From Curtobacterium sp. MCLR17_036 (lineage in GTDB: Bacteria > Actinomycetota > Actinomycetes > Actinomycetales > Microbacteriaceae), in the NCBI RefSeq assembly GCF_003234445.2, contig NZ_CP126269.1, positions 1,364,001 through 1,428,000 on the forward strand: a DNA stretch of 64,000 nucleotides, given 5' to 3'. The notes beneath the pieces are model-generated. The model had not been told where the DNA came from and ran no database searches. It saw only the letters and a list, made by a program, of their open reading frames with translations. The position numbers and the translations under genes were made by a program. Shown one piece after another: positions 30,419 through 39,680 of the stretch; within the stretch, counting starts at the first letter, position 1, and each line of letters begins with the position of its first letter.

Positions 30419-31591
30419 CTAGCTTTTCTTTGGATGTGCCGCCTGCTGGGTCACCAGGTGTTTGATGACGCTGACCACGGTGGGACTGAAGTCACGCCAA
30501 GCCTCATCGATCTTCGAGAGGTCTACCTTTCCGACGCGGACCTGCTCGCAAAGACGAAGCCATCCTTCACCAGCGGCGAGAGTGAGAGCCGCCGCCACTG
30601 AAGCGTTCACGACACTCCCGACGCCCGGGATCAACTTGATGAAACTGCGTGCAAGAGCACGACCAGCGAGCTGAGCGCTCATCTGGGCTGCCGCGGAGAC
30701 GGACATCATGGTCTTGAAGTCCAGATCGTAGATCGCCGAAACTCGTCCCATCATGGCGAGCTGGATCGGCGCCAAGGTAACTGCGTCCGCTACCGGGATC
30801 GGAATCGCAGCGGCAGCGGCAGCGCCCGTTGAAGCTGCCGCGATGACCGAGCGAGCCATCTGGCGCTTCCAGGGGAGGTTGAGTTTTTGGGCGACGCGAA
30901 ATGCATCCTTCGCATTGTCGGGCGACAGTTCGAGGGTCTGCGTGAGGAGATCACCGAGTCCGTGACCCGGCCCTTTCCCGTTCTTCGTTTGGGTTGACGT
31001 CAGGACGACGCCCTGCAGGGGGATGTCGACTGGCCTCTCGTCCGAATCGATTGGCTCATCCAGCCAGTCCTTGAAGGCCTGTACTCCGTGTGGCGGTTTG
31101 AAGGATCCCGCGATGGTCCGGTCCCATTCAACTTTCGTGAGCACGAGCATCACGGGCAGGCCGGCGTCATCCAGCTCTCGGATCATGTCGATGTCGGCGC
31201 GTGTCAGTCGATCTGCGGTCGAGTTCACGCAGAACCAGACGACAGCGATCTGTTCTTCGTTTGACCTCTGCGCAACAACGCCCAGATGCTGCCGTAGCGA
31301 CTCAGCCGGTGATGTCGTCGACCCGATCTCGAACCCCTCGAAATCCCAGATCCCGAGAGTGTCGTCGGAGTAGTAGTGGACGCCCTCAGTGATGGGAAGA
31401 CCCTTACCGACCTTCGCGAGGTCCCGGCCGAAGACCGCGTTGACCAGTGAGGACTTGCCGACACCTGTGCCACCGACCACCGCGAGGTTGAAACGCCCGT
31501 ACTTCGCTTTCGCTTTCGCATTGGCCTCGAAGAACGGGCTGTCGTCGATCGCTGGGTCGTCGTCGAGTTGCTCGCCCTGCGTTTCGGTCAT
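30419..31591 (-). CDS. P-loop GTPase with C-terminal DUF697-like membrane region
   Basis: A 390-residue GTPase. Residues 34-200 are a G domain: P-loop GGTGVGKSS (40-48), G3 WDFEG, and G4 LTKVE in the NKxD position. Residues 255-370 (AAAAAIPIPVADAVTLAPIQLAMM, then FIKLIPGVGSVVNASVAAALTLA) match the DUF697 region of YcjF/Era-like GTPases and include two probable membrane helices. The ATG at 31591 was chosen; an in-frame GTG at 31621 is possible. It is divergent from mcrB across about 250 bp and lower in GC than the chromosome. A role in a defence response is inferred only from context. Confidence 0.75.
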   Translation of the reverse strand: MTETQGEQLDDDPAIDDSPFFEANAKAKAKYGRFNLAVVGGTGVGKSSLVNAVFGRDLAKVGKGLPITEGVHYYSDDTLGIWDFEGFEIGSTTSPAESLRQHLGVVAQRSNEEQIAVVWFCVNSTADRLTRADIDMIRELDDAGLPVMLVLTKVEWDRTIAGSFKPPHGVQAFKDWLDEPIDSDERPVDIPLQGVVLTSTQTKNGKGPGHGLGDLLTQTLELSPDNAKDAFRVAQKLNLPWKRQMARSVIAAASTGAAAAAAIPIPVADAVTLAPIQLAMMGRVSAIYDLDFKTMMSVSAAAQMSAQLAGRALARSFIKLIPGVGSVVNASVAAALTLAAGEGWLRLCEQVRVGKVDLSKIDEAWRDFSPTVVSVIKHLVTQQAAHPKKS

Positions 31592-31839
31592 GGTGCGTCG
31601 GCCCTCCGTCTGGCGCGGCACCTCGTGCGAGGAGTCTTTGCGCGTCAACGTCAATCTAGCGTCGCGCCATCGAGGATCGAGTGGCTCACGGGCCAGCCCG
31701 CTCCTCTTGGACAGGAGTTGCGGGATCACGCACTTGTGCGGGAGCGGCCTGTCCCCTCGCAGCGCAAACAACTTCAGAGATCCCATAACATCTGGAAGGT
31801 GAGGACCCCTCCCGACGGTCCCCGGATCAGGAGGACCTC
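31592..31839. promoter_or_regulatory. Divergent promoter region between GTPase and mcrB
   Basis: On the minus strand TAGATT (31657-31652) is a likely -10 for the GTPase. On the plus strand TAACAT (31786-31791) is a likely -10 for mcrB. The palindrome CGCAC-TT-GTGCG (31729-31740) and a bulged hairpin (about 31698-31724) lie between them and could be a shared control site. Confidence 0.4.
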
Positions 31840-33978
31840 GTGTCGGATCAGCGACTGCAGGACGAGCGGCTGGTAGCGGCGCTTCGCTTCCTCGTCGACC
31901 ATCCGGAGCCAGTTCGCCGGCGTGAGGTGTGGGATGCGATCGTCGCCGACATACCGATGAGTGCCAGCGAGGCGACGTTCGTGTCATCCAGGCCCGAGCC
32001 GCGCGGACGGAACGCGTTCTGGTTCGGCACATCGATGCTCGGCCGTGCGGGCTTCCTGCAGAAGTCGGGTGATGGTTTGTGGACGATCACTGACGAGGGC
32101 CGTCGCATCGTGGAGGAAGCCTCCGATCCCACAGAGTTCCGAAAAGCGGCCACCCGCTTCGCGCGTGAGGTCACCAAGACGCTGATGGCTGACCGTGCAG
32201 CTCGATTGGGCGTCGCGATCCTGCCGCCCGACGTCGGGGCCGAGCGTGTCCGAGAGGCCTCCGAGCGGTTCCGAGAACGGGGTCTGCGCCAGCTGGGCTC
32301 GGTCTTCGCCGAGCATCGCTCCGTCTGGCGCACGGACGTCACGGCGGAACTGATTCGCTGCTTCGTCGACCGGGCGGACGTGGCGGGAGAGAGCTTCCTC
32401 GACAAGCTTCGTGAACAGTTCGCGGACGCGAGCGACGATGCTCGCCTGCTCATGGCTGAATTGATCGCTTGGCAACTCCTCCCTCTACAGACCCCGGGGG
32501 AGCGGAAGAAGCGGGAACGCGTCGAGGCACTCCTGAGTCTGATGCACGAGCCCGTTGTGATTCCGGCTGAGGTCGACCAGGCTTTCCGCTCTTGGTCATT
32601 CAATCCGGGCCAGGGAATGGCGCAGGGGGTCTTCAACGCGCTCTCGATCGTGGTGCGGCTCGCTGACCGGTGGGTCTCGCTCACGGATGACGAACGAGAA
32701 GCGCTCCTCGACGATCCCTGGGCGTGGCGCGACTTCGTGGCCGCAGTCCCAGGCACGCCGTTCCCCACGATGCGCAACGAGCTCATGTACCTGGTGCACC
32801 CGGACTCCTTCGGTGAGGTGATCTCCGCGGTCGATCGCCAGCGGATCAGATCGGCGTTCCGCGGCGAGGTTGTCGGTGACATCGACGCCGTCGAGGTGAC
32901 GGAGGACCCCGATCGCGAGTTCCTCGAGATCACGCTGGCGCTCCAGACGAAGGACAACGGGCCGGCGGTGTACTACCGCGAGCCGTTGCAGTCGAAATGG
33001 TCAGGCGAGCCCGATCCTGTCCACGTGGTGGACCTCGATGTGCGGGAGCCACAGCCGGTCGACACTCCCCTGAAGGAAGCGCGAACGTCGTTCACCCCGG
33101 CGGACCGCGAGCTTGCCTCCGGCATGCACATGCCCGAGCGCTGGTTGCAGGACACCCTCGATCTCATCGAGCGCCGCAAACAGGTCATCCTCTACGGCCC
33201 TCCGGGCACCGGTAAGACGTTCCTCGCGCAGGCGCTGTCGAAGCACGTGACGGACGGCACCGACGGCGAGACCACGATCGTGCAGTTCCACCCGACGTAC
33301 TCGTACGAGGACTTCTTCGAGGGCTTCCGCCCGGTTGCCAACGACGACAGTGGCGCCCTCGCGTTCAGCCTCCGGAAGGGACCGCTCCGGCGCCTCGCTG
33401 ATGCGGCCGCGGCCAACCCCGAGGCGAACTACTTCCTCGTGATCGACGAGATCAACCGCGGCAACATTGCGAAGGTCTTCGGCGAGCTGTACTTCCTCCT
33501 CGAGTACCGCGACAGCGAGATCTCACTGCTCTACAGCGACGAGCCGTTCACCCTGCCGAGCAACATCTTCGTCATCGGCACGATGAACACGGCGGACCGC
33601 TCGATCGCGATGCTCGACGCCGCCATGCGGCGCCGCTTCGCCTTCATCGAGCTGCACCCGGAACGCGACCCCGTCCGCGACGTGCTCGCCGGCTGGGCGG
33701 CGACCAAGGGCCTCCAGGACGATCGCGCGGACCTGCTGACGCGACTCAACTCTGCCATCGCCGACCACGGTGCCAAGGTGGGGCCGTCGTTCCTGATGCG
33801 CGACCTCGACGCGCACGGTCTGGCTGACGTGTGGCGGTACGAAATCTTGCCGCTCCTGGCGGAGCACCACTACGGCGACGGCGTCGACCTGGAGGCCCGG
33901 TACGGCCTGGCAGCACTGCGTCGCCAGGCGACGCCGTCCGTCGCGGACGGGGCCGACGGTGCCGACACCGCGGGTTGA
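31840..33978 (+). CDS. mcrB: McrB-type AAA+ GTPase of a McrBC restriction system
   Basis: A 712-residue motor subunit of a type IV (modification-dependent) restriction system. Residues 1-85 form a winged helix like the Mrr N-terminal domain, a plausible DNA reader. A helical region of unknown type follows (85-420). From about 448 comes the AAA+ module: Walker A VILYGPPGTGKT, VQFHPTYSYEDFFEGFRP, Walker B YFLVIDEINRGN, and the McrB signature GTMNTADRS followed by AMRRRFAF. AGGAGG lies five bases before the GTG start. The C-terminal motor half is more GC-rich than the N-terminal half. It overlaps mcrC by 20 bp. Confidence 0.92.
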   Translation: MSDQRLQDERLVAALRFLVDHPEPVRRREVWDAIVADIPMSASEATFVSSRPEPRGRNAFWFGTSMLGRAGFLQKSGDGLWTITDEGRRIVEEASDPTEFRKAATRFAREVTKTLMADRAARLGVAILPPDVGAERVREASERFRERGLRQLGSVFAEHRSVWRTDVTAELIRCFVDRADVAGESFLDKLREQFADASDDARLLMAELIAWQLLPLQTPGERKKRERVEALLSLMHEPVVIPAEVDQAFRSWSFNPGQGMAQGVFNALSIVVRLADRWVSLTDDEREALLDDPWAWRDFVAAVPGTPFPTMRNELMYLVHPDSFGEVISAVDRQRIRSAFRGEVVGDIDAVEVTEDPDREFLEITLALQTKDNGPAVYYREPLQSKWSGEPDPVHVVDLDVREPQPVDTPLKEARTSFTPADRELASGMHMPERWLQDTLDLIERRKQVILYGPPGTGKTFLAQALSKHVTDGTDGETTIVQFHPTYSYEDFFEGFRPVANDDSGALAFSLRKGPLRRLADAAAANPEANYFLVIDEINRGNIAKVFGELYFLLEYRDSEISLLYSDEPFTLPSNIFVIGTMNTADRSIAMLDAAMRRRFAFIELHPERDPVRDVLAGWAATKGLQDDRADLLTRLNSAIADHGAKVGPSFLMRDLDAHGLADVWRYEILPLLAEHHYGDGVDLEARYGLAALRRQATPSVADGADGADTAG

Positions 33979-35173
33979 GTTGCGGGAGGCGGACCAGCCA
34001 ACGCTGTACCGCATGCCGCGGGAGGTCGCGGCCGGTCTCGTCGCCGCGCGGATCGCGGACGTCTGGCCGACGTTCGTCGCGGACGAGTACCGCGTCAGCG
34101 GCGTGCGCAAGGTCGGTGTCGTCCGGATCGCCGGTCACGATGTGTGGATCCGGCCGAAGACGCCCGTGCGGCGGCTGTTCGCGATGCTCGGCTACGCGCG
34201 GGCGGGGAGCGCGATCTGGGAGGACGAGGACTTCGGCTTCGCGGCCGACGAGGACCTCGTGCCGGCGCTGGCGCACGCGTTCGAGCGGCAGGCCTCGCGG
34301 GCGCTCGCCGGAGGTGCGCTGCGCGGGTACGTGACGCGCGACGACGCCCTTCCGCTGGTGCGCGGACGCTGGCGGATCGGGGATCAGCTCACACGGCGGG
34401 GTGGTCAGCCGCTGCCGGTCGAGGTGTCGTTCGACGATTACGTGGAAGACATCGCGGAGAACCAGCTCGTGCTGACCGCAGCGACGCGGTTGCTGCGGCT
34501 GCCGGGAGTGCCGTCCGATGTCGTCGGGCGGCTGCGGCGGGTGGTGCGGGTACTCGACGGGGTGACCGTGGTCCCGGTCGGGGCGCCGGTGCCGGTGGTC
34601 CGGTCCGATCGGCGGAACGCGCGGTACTCGGCGGTGCTGCCGCTGGCGTCGCTCGTGCTGTCGGGCGCGTCGATCGAGCAGCGTGCCGGGTCGCTCGTGG
34701 GGGCGGGGTTCCTCATCAACATGTGGTCGGTCTTCGAGGACTTCGTGACCGCTGCGCTGCGGGAGGCGTTCCGGCCGTTCGGGGGAGAGCTCGTGGCGCA
34801 GTACGCGTCGACGCTCGATGTCGAGGGGACGGTGAAGATCGCGCCGGACCTCGTGTGGCTCGTCGACGGGGAGGTGCGGGCGTGCATCGACGTCAAGTAC
34901 AAGGTCGAGAAGCACGGGCAGTACCCGAACGCTGACCTCTACCAGATGGCGGCGTACTGCCGGAGGTTCGGGCTGGCAGAAGGGTGGCTTATGTACGCGG
35001 CGGGGGACCGGCTAGGAGACTCGCTCCGAGTCGTCGCCGGTCCGACGATTCATCGCATGGCCGTCGATACCGGTCAGCAGGTCAGCGGACTGAGCCAGCG
35101 AATGGCGGAGCTTGGTCGTGTCGTCGCATCGCCCTCAGATGCGTTCGTGCAATTGATGCTGCTGGACTTGTAG
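33959..35173 (+). CDS. mcrC: McrC-type nuclease subunit
   Basis: A 404-residue partner of McrB. The N-terminal half is a beta-rich linker domain (VGVVRIAGHDVWIRPKTPVRRLFAMLGYA). The C-terminal PD-(D/E)xK nuclease is seen as VKIAPDLVWLVDGEVRACIDVKYK (Asp, then Asp-Val-Lys, about residues 296-318), followed by ADLYQMAAYCRRF. McrC cuts DNA when activated by McrB at modified sites. The last 60 codons are clearly less GC-rich than the body of the gene. It is convergent with the MmeI-like gene 60 bp downstream. Confidence 0.92.
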   Translation: MPTPRVELREADQPTLYRMPREVAAGLVAARIADVWPTFVADEYRVSGVRKVGVVRIAGHDVWIRPKTPVRRLFAMLGYARAGSAIWEDEDFGFAADEDLVPALAHAFERQASRALAGGALRGYVTRDDALPLVRGRWRIGDQLTRRGGQPLPVEVSFDDYVEDIAENQLVLTAATRLLRLPGVPSDVVGRLRRVVRVLDGVTVVPVGAPVPVVRSDRRNARYSAVLPLASLVLSGASIEQRAGSLVGAGFLINMWSVFEDFVTAALREAFRPFGGELVAQYASTLDVEGTVKIAPDLVWLVDGEVRACIDVKYKVEKHGQYPNADLYQMAAYCRRFGLAEGWLMYAAGDRLGDSLRVVAGPTIHRMAVDTGQQVSGLSQRMAELGRVVASPSDAFVQLMLLDL

Positions 35174-35234
35174 TTGGCAAAGTCAGCCCACTCCTACGGC
35201 TCCTCGGAAGGCGACGGGACGCTCGTCGCCGTCG

Positions 35235-38036
35235 TCAAAGAGTGACTACCTGGGCCGTACTCGTGAGGGCCGTGTATCGCTCGAAGAGACGCTCCAAGCG
35301 GGCGACATCAGTCGGCGGCTTGGCGAAGCCGAACACACGATCTACGACGCGATCCAAAGCTTTATGCGCAGCCAGTAGGGACGCCGCCATCGCCAGCGGC
35401 TGGTAGAGGTCTGCGAGGCTCTTCCCGGGCTGCTCCGCTCGTGCTGCGAGAATGGCTTTGCCCGCGTCGATGATCCGCTGCCGCTCGGACTCGGTCAGTT
35501 GTGGAAAGGGGAATGAGTTCCAAGTGATCGTGTTCCCGAAGCGCAAGTCCGACTTGATCCGCCCACCCACGGTCCGCTGCCACGCCATGTACATCGAGGA
35601 CGAGATGACGCCGAAGAGCAGGCCGTCAGGGTCGACCGCGGTGAAGTTCGCGTTGCTAGCGATGACATCGGGCTCGAAGAACGCCACCGTCGCAAACGCG
35701 CGCGATTCAGTGAAGTGCGCCGGGATACAGATGTACGCGGCGCGGGGCTGGGCACGCTGCACGAACAGGTAGGGGCGATCTGCATATCCGCGGGTGCTCT
35801 CCGCCGAACTGGCGGCTCGTAGCGCGCGGACGGCCTCCAGCCTTTCACGGAGGATCGGTGACTTCGGCAGATCAGACAAGTCCGCGCCCTCCATCCAGAG
35901 GCACCAGCGGTCATCGCCCTTGATCAGCTCGCTGGCTCCGACAAAGCGGCGCAGGTACTTCGATGCGATCGGGTCAGCTGCCACGGCGGCGTAGTCGCCG
36001 GGCTCGACGAGCAGATGGCCGCCGTCGCGCGGCATGGATCCGTACGTGGCGGGGGAGAGCGACGGGCTCAGCACCTTCGAGTGCTTGTCGATGAGAGCGT
36101 CGGGCGCTGCCACGAGGTATGGGTTAATATTCGGCACCCCACTAATCTCGACGGGCTCCGCTTTTGGGTTGAGATATTCGAAGAGGCGGCGCCCGCCGAG
36201 CGCGTCCTTCGTGAAGCCAACGATCACGCAGTGCACGGCTGCCCCACCCGTCGCCTCGGTCGTCCAAGCGAAGGTGCGATGCGCGAAGCTGATGTGCCAT
36301 CCTGCGGCGAGAATCGGTGCGAACAGCAGGCGGACCTGGTCGCCCTGGGTGATTGAATTCGTCGTCACGAAGGCAAACTGCGCCGACTTCGTCGCGGACA
36401 GGTAGCGCAGCGCGATGGCATGCCAGCCAGTCACGAAGTCGAGGCGGCTGATATCGACGTCGCCCCAGGCAGCGCGGAAGTCCGCGAGCTGGTCGGCGTC
36501 GCGGGTCTTGTGACCTAGGAAGGGCGGGTTGCCGAACACGTAGGTGCTGTCGGTGGGCGGGAAGACATCTGACCACGGCACGCGGAGGGCGTTGCCGTGC
36601 ACAATGCGTGGGGCGAGCTTGATCGGAAGCCGCTCCGGGGCGGCGCCGAGGCTCTCGGCCATGCGCTGGTTGGCCTGGTGGTCCACGAGGAACATCGCCG
36701 TCTCGGCGATCTTCGCGGGCCACCAATTGATTTCGATGCCGCCGAACTGCTCCGGGCTGACCTTCAGGTCCCAGGTGCCGTCAAGCGTGTACGCGGTTGT
36801 CTCGCCGCGCAGCTCGCGGAGTCGCTGCAGGAGCCGCAGCTCGATATCGCGCATTTCGCGGTAGGCGACGATGACGAAGTTTCCGCAGCCCATCGCCGGG
36901 TCCATGTAGCGCATGCCTTCGAACGAGTCGTGCAGCTTCAGTAGGGCAGACTCGGAGGGCCACGCGGCCTTCAACTTCTCCTCGATGCCGTCGAGGAAAA
37001 GCGGTCGCAGGGTCTTCAGGATGTTCGTTTCGGTCGTGTAGTGCTCGCCCTGCTTCCGGCGTGCCTCTCGACTCGACATCCCCTGGAACAGTGACCCGAA
37101 GATCGCTGGAGAGACCTCGCTCCACTCCTCACGGCAGGCGGCAAGGAGCGCGGCGCGCATGCCCCGGTTGAACGTAGGGATGTCCACGCGATCGCGGAAG
37201 AGGCCGCCGTTGACGTAGGGGAACGCCAGGTAGATGTCATCGAGATGCGGTGAGCGGCGCTGCTTCGGAGTGTCGAGCACCTGGAATAGCTGCGTGATCA
37301 GCGCGCCGCTGTCGGAACCGTCCTCGCCGGTGTACTGGAGGATGAAGCGCTCGAACAGCCCCTGCTCCCATAGTCCGCCGGCGTCGTCGCCGTACAGCAA
37401 GAACAGCAGACGCGTCATGAAGACCGCGGCTTGCTCCGAGTCGTGTCCCTCGGACATGGCGTCGACGTCGCCGAGGAGCGTGTCGTAGAGCGCACCCATG
37501 GTGCGTGCCGCTTGCACCGTGACGGCTTCCTGCTTCTCTACCGCGCGCTTCGGTGCCCGGTAACCGGAGAGGAAAGCGAAGTGGCGGATGTTCTTCGTCA
37601 GGTCCTGCACGCGGAACTGGATCGGGTCGTCCGACGGGGATTCAAGGTCGCGGATGCGGATGACGTCGAAGTCCGACGCGACGACGTATCGGGGCATCTC
37701 CGCTGCGGCGATGTCGCCGGTTGCAAGGTAGTCGAGCGCCTGACTCTCGGCGGCTTCGAGGTCTTTCCCGAGGCTCTTTGACTCGCCGATCATCACGCCC
37801 GGCATAAAGATATCGATCCGGCCGCGCTCGCCGGTCGACGCCCGCTTGGCGCGGTGCTCGAATACGGCGACGGTGCGGCGGTCGAGCCCGAATGTCTCAA
37901 AGAGGTCGTTCCACCACGTCTGAGCGTCGGCTTGTTCGCTGCTTGCGCCCTTCCAAGTGGCGACGAACTTCTGAGCGCGGCGGGTCATCTCCGTGGTGGA
38001 GAGCACCTTCGGCTTGGCGCTGGGCATCGATGCCAT
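35235..38036 (-). CDS. MmeI-like fused restriction endonuclease-methyltransferase (type IIL)
   Basis: A 933-residue single-chain restriction-modification enzyme of nearly the same length as MmeI (about 919). The N-terminal nuclease has D75-x9-E85-x-K87 (RIDIFMPGVMIGESK). A helical linker with FLLYGDDAGGLWEQ, FPYVNGGLF and SPAIFGSLFQG, RKQGEHYTTETNILK is diagnostic of the family. The N6-adenine methyltransferase has motif I MDPAMGCGNF (usually DPACGCGNF) and motif IV GNPPF. The C-terminal third (from about 650) is the target-recognition and helical region, which sets specificity. No separate methyltransferase is needed. Codon use is lower in GC than the host. Confidence 0.9.
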   Translation of the reverse strand: MASMPSAKPKVLSTTEMTRRAQKFVATWKGASSEQADAQTWWNDLFETFGLDRRTVAVFEHRAKRASTGERGRIDIFMPGVMIGESKSLGKDLEAAESQALDYLATGDIAAAEMPRYVVASDFDVIRIRDLESPSDDPIQFRVQDLTKNIRHFAFLSGYRAPKRAVEKQEAVTVQAARTMGALYDTLLGDVDAMSEGHDSEQAAVFMTRLLFLLYGDDAGGLWEQGLFERFILQYTGEDGSDSGALITQLFQVLDTPKQRRSPHLDDIYLAFPYVNGGLFRDRVDIPTFNRGMRAALLAACREEWSEVSPAIFGSLFQGMSSREARRKQGEHYTTETNILKTLRPLFLDGIEEKLKAAWPSESALLKLHDSFEGMRYMDPAMGCGNFVIVAYREMRDIELRLLQRLRELRGETTAYTLDGTWDLKVSPEQFGGIEINWWPAKIAETAMFLVDHQANQRMAESLGAAPERLPIKLAPRIVHGNALRVPWSDVFPPTDSTYVFGNPPFLGHKTRDADQLADFRAAWGDVDISRLDFVTGWHAIALRYLSATKSAQFAFVTTNSITQGDQVRLLFAPILAAGWHISFAHRTFAWTTEATGGAAVHCVIVGFTKDALGGRRLFEYLNPKAEPVEISGVPNINPYLVAAPDALIDKHSKVLSPSLSPATYGSMPRDGGHLLVEPGDYAAVAADPIASKYLRRFVGASELIKGDDRWCLWMEGADLSDLPKSPILRERLEAVRALRAASSAESTRGYADRPYLFVQRAQPRAAYICIPAHFTESRAFATVAFFEPDVIASNANFTAVDPDGLLFGVISSSMYMAWQRTVGGRIKSDLRFGNTITWNSFPFPQLTESERQRIIDAGKAILAARAEQPGKSLADLYQPLAMAASLLAAHKALDRVVDRVFGFAKPPTDVARLERLFERYTALTSTAQVVTL

Positions 38037-38087
38037 GGGGTCCGTTCTCGGTCGTGCGGGGCCGACGCCGGGAACCCCCGTTCGGCA

Positions 38088-38102
38088 ATAGTTCTACACT
38101 AT
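38088..38102. promoter_or_regulatory. 15-bp palindrome in front of the MmeI-like gene
   Basis: ATAGT-TCTAC-ACTAT, with the spacer unpaired. It lies 52 bp before the ATG of the restriction gene, and on the minus strand contains TAGTGT/TAGAAC, so it overlaps the probable promoter. No controller (C) protein gene is nearby. Confidence 0.45.
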
Positions 38103-38258
38103 CCGCGCCGCCCACAGTAGGGAGGCGGCCCCGCGGCTACGGGTTGAGATGCGCCGCCGGGCAGGGCGGTTTCGGAAGCTCTGTACGAAAGGATCGCATG
38201 CCCGCGACTCGACACTCGATCATTTGGTTCATGTACGAGTGGGAGACAGGGCTGACCG

Positions 38259-38843
38259 GTGATCCGACGCTATGACCGATGGGGCACCGCAGCGGCCCTT
38301 TGCGCACTCGTCGCGACCCTCGTCACCGGCTGCTCTGACACCGGCCCACATGCCCCAGCGAGCAAGGATTCATCGATGACGTTGCAGGAGTCACATCAGA
38401 ATGTGCTTGACATCTTCGCCGCCATCACATCGGTCGTCGGGGAGGATGGATGGGCCGAGGGGACCGAGTCGGAATGGAACGGTTGCTCCTCTCAGGGCGA
38501 ATCAGGCGCGCAGTTCATGCTCACTGCCATCCGAAACCAGCCTCTCGCCAGCACACCGGATGATGTGACGAAGCGTGTTGCAGAGACGCTCGAGTCGAAG
38601 CTGGGCATGGAAGGCATCCGCGTGCAGCACGATGAGACGCTGTCGCCTCCCCGGACGGTGATCGGGTACCCGAACGGCTACAACGGCGGAACCGCTGCTG
38701 ACGGCTACGGATTGCAGTTCCAGACCGATCTCGATTTCGTCGGCGTCATCATCTACGGGCACTGCGTGCCCGGAGACCCGCCCAAGCTCGGAACGCCGCT
38801 GAACCCGCGCCCTTCCGAATCGTCGGAACCGTCAGGCACTTGA
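38259..38843 (+). CDS. Predicted lipoprotein (tandem paralogue 1)
   Basis: A 194-residue exported lipoprotein: signal TAAALCALVATLVTGCSD with the lipobox Cys at about residue 25. The mature part contains QNVLDIFAAITSVVGEDGW, SPPRTVIGYPNGYNGGTA and YGHCVPGDPPKLGTPLNPRP, all shared with the next gene. Function unknown. The GTG start at 38259 directly precedes the signal. It is the first member of a tandem family that includes two decayed copies at 39498-39700. Confidence 0.8.
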   Translation: MIRRYDRWGTAAALCALVATLVTGCSDTGPHAPASKDSSMTLQESHQNVLDIFAAITSVVGEDGWAEGTESEWNGCSSQGESGAQFMLTAIRNQPLASTPDDVTKRVAETLESKLGMEGIRVQHDETLSPPRTVIGYPNGYNGGTAADGYGLQFQTDLDFVGVIIYGHCVPGDPPKLGTPLNPRPSESSEPSGT

Positions 38844-38886
38844 GATCGTCCTGCGGTCGAGGGCGGGTCTTCGAGGGGGTTCATCG

Positions 38887-39450
38887 ATGATCCGTTGTTC
38901 TGGGCGCGGTGCTGTCGGGATCGCCGTCGCGATCTCGGCCGCGGTCATGCTGGCCAGCTGTTCGGGACCTGACTCGTCGGACGGAGCGACAGGTGCCACG
39001 CCGATGACCCCTGAACAGGCCCACCAGAACGTCACCGACGTGTTCGACACGATCAAGAGCGTGGTGGGTGAGGACGGTTGGGAGGACGACTTCGAATCCT
39101 CATTGGGTTCCTGCCCGTCTGTGTCCGGTGCCTCCCAGTTCAGCTTGTACGCAGCACGCCGACTACCGCTGAGCGACTCCCCGGATGCGGTGACGAAGCA
39201 GGTAGCCGCTGCGCTCGAGGCCGGCGGCTACGAGAACGTGCGGGTTCAGCACGACAACACGTTGCAGCCACCGCGGACCGTGATCGGGTATCCGAACGGG
39301 TACAACGGCGGCACCGCGGAGGACGGGTTCGGCATCCAGTTCCAGTCCGGCACGGACTACGCCGCCACGATCATCTACGGCCACTGCGTCTCCGGTGAGC
39401 CTCCGAAGCTCGGAACCCCGCTGAATCCGAGACCCACAGATGCTCCGTAG
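38887..39450 (+). CDS. Predicted lipoprotein (tandem paralogue 2)
   Basis: A 187-residue lipoprotein homologous over its whole length to the preceding gene. The lipobox is VMLASCSG (Cys at about residue 23), followed by QNVTDVFDTIKSVVGEDGW, PPRTVIGYPNGYNGGTAEDGFG and YGHCVSGEPPKLGTPLNPRP. GAGGGGG lies about seven bases before the ATG. The signal and linker parts have diverged more than the C-terminal domain. It arose by tandem duplication within the island. Confidence 0.8.
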   Translation: MIRCSGRGAVGIAVAISAAVMLASCSGPDSSDGATGATPMTPEQAHQNVTDVFDTIKSVVGEDGWEDDFESSLGSCPSVSGASQFSLYAARRLPLSDSPDAVTKQVAAALEAGGYENVRVQHDNTLQPPRTVIGYPNGYNGGTAEDGFGIQFQSGTDYAATIIYGHCVSGEPPKLGTPLNPRPTDAP

Positions 39451-39497
39451 TGCAACTCGCCGCTGAGCGTCGTCGCGATGACTGACACCGCGGGGCG

Positions 39498-39607
39498 GTG
39501 ACGTCGCAGTCGTCACATCAGGGGATGCTCGAGGCCTTCGCCGCGATCACATCGGTGATCGGCGAGACGAAGGAGCCGAGGGGCTGAGCCGGACTGGAAC
39601 GCTGCAG
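39498..39607 (+). pseudogene. Decayed copy of the tandem lipoprotein gene (middle part)
   Basis: The reading TSQSSHQGMLEAFAAITSVIGE aligns with LQESHQNVLDIFAAITSVVGE of the intact gene at 38259. The similarity then continues at DNA level (CCGAGGGG...CGGA.TGGAACG) but out of frame, with a stop at about 39586. It is a frameshifted fragment lacking both ends. Confidence 0.7.
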
Positions 39608-39620
39608 AAGCTCGACCCGG

Positions 39621-39680
39621 GTGGCCGCATCGGTCGCCTCCGCAGTGCTCATCTCGACCAACTGCTCTGGCTCTCACCGA
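39621..39680 (+). pseudogene. Decayed signal-peptide remnant of the same lipoprotein family
   Basis: GTG-initiated VAASVASAVLISTNCSGS matches the signal and lipobox (AVAISAAVMLASCSG) of the gene at 38887, then runs into unrelated sequence. It lies downstream of a middle-part fragment, so at least two extra copies once existed or the segments were rearranged. The Vsr 3' end overlaps its end. Confidence 0.55.

Noticed and set aside
35235..38036. BREX PglX or a stand-alone type I HsdM
   Set aside because: The N-terminal D-x9-E-x-K nuclease, the GEHYTTETNILK linker and the length fit MmeI-type enzymes, and no BREX or hsdR/hsdS genes are nearby.
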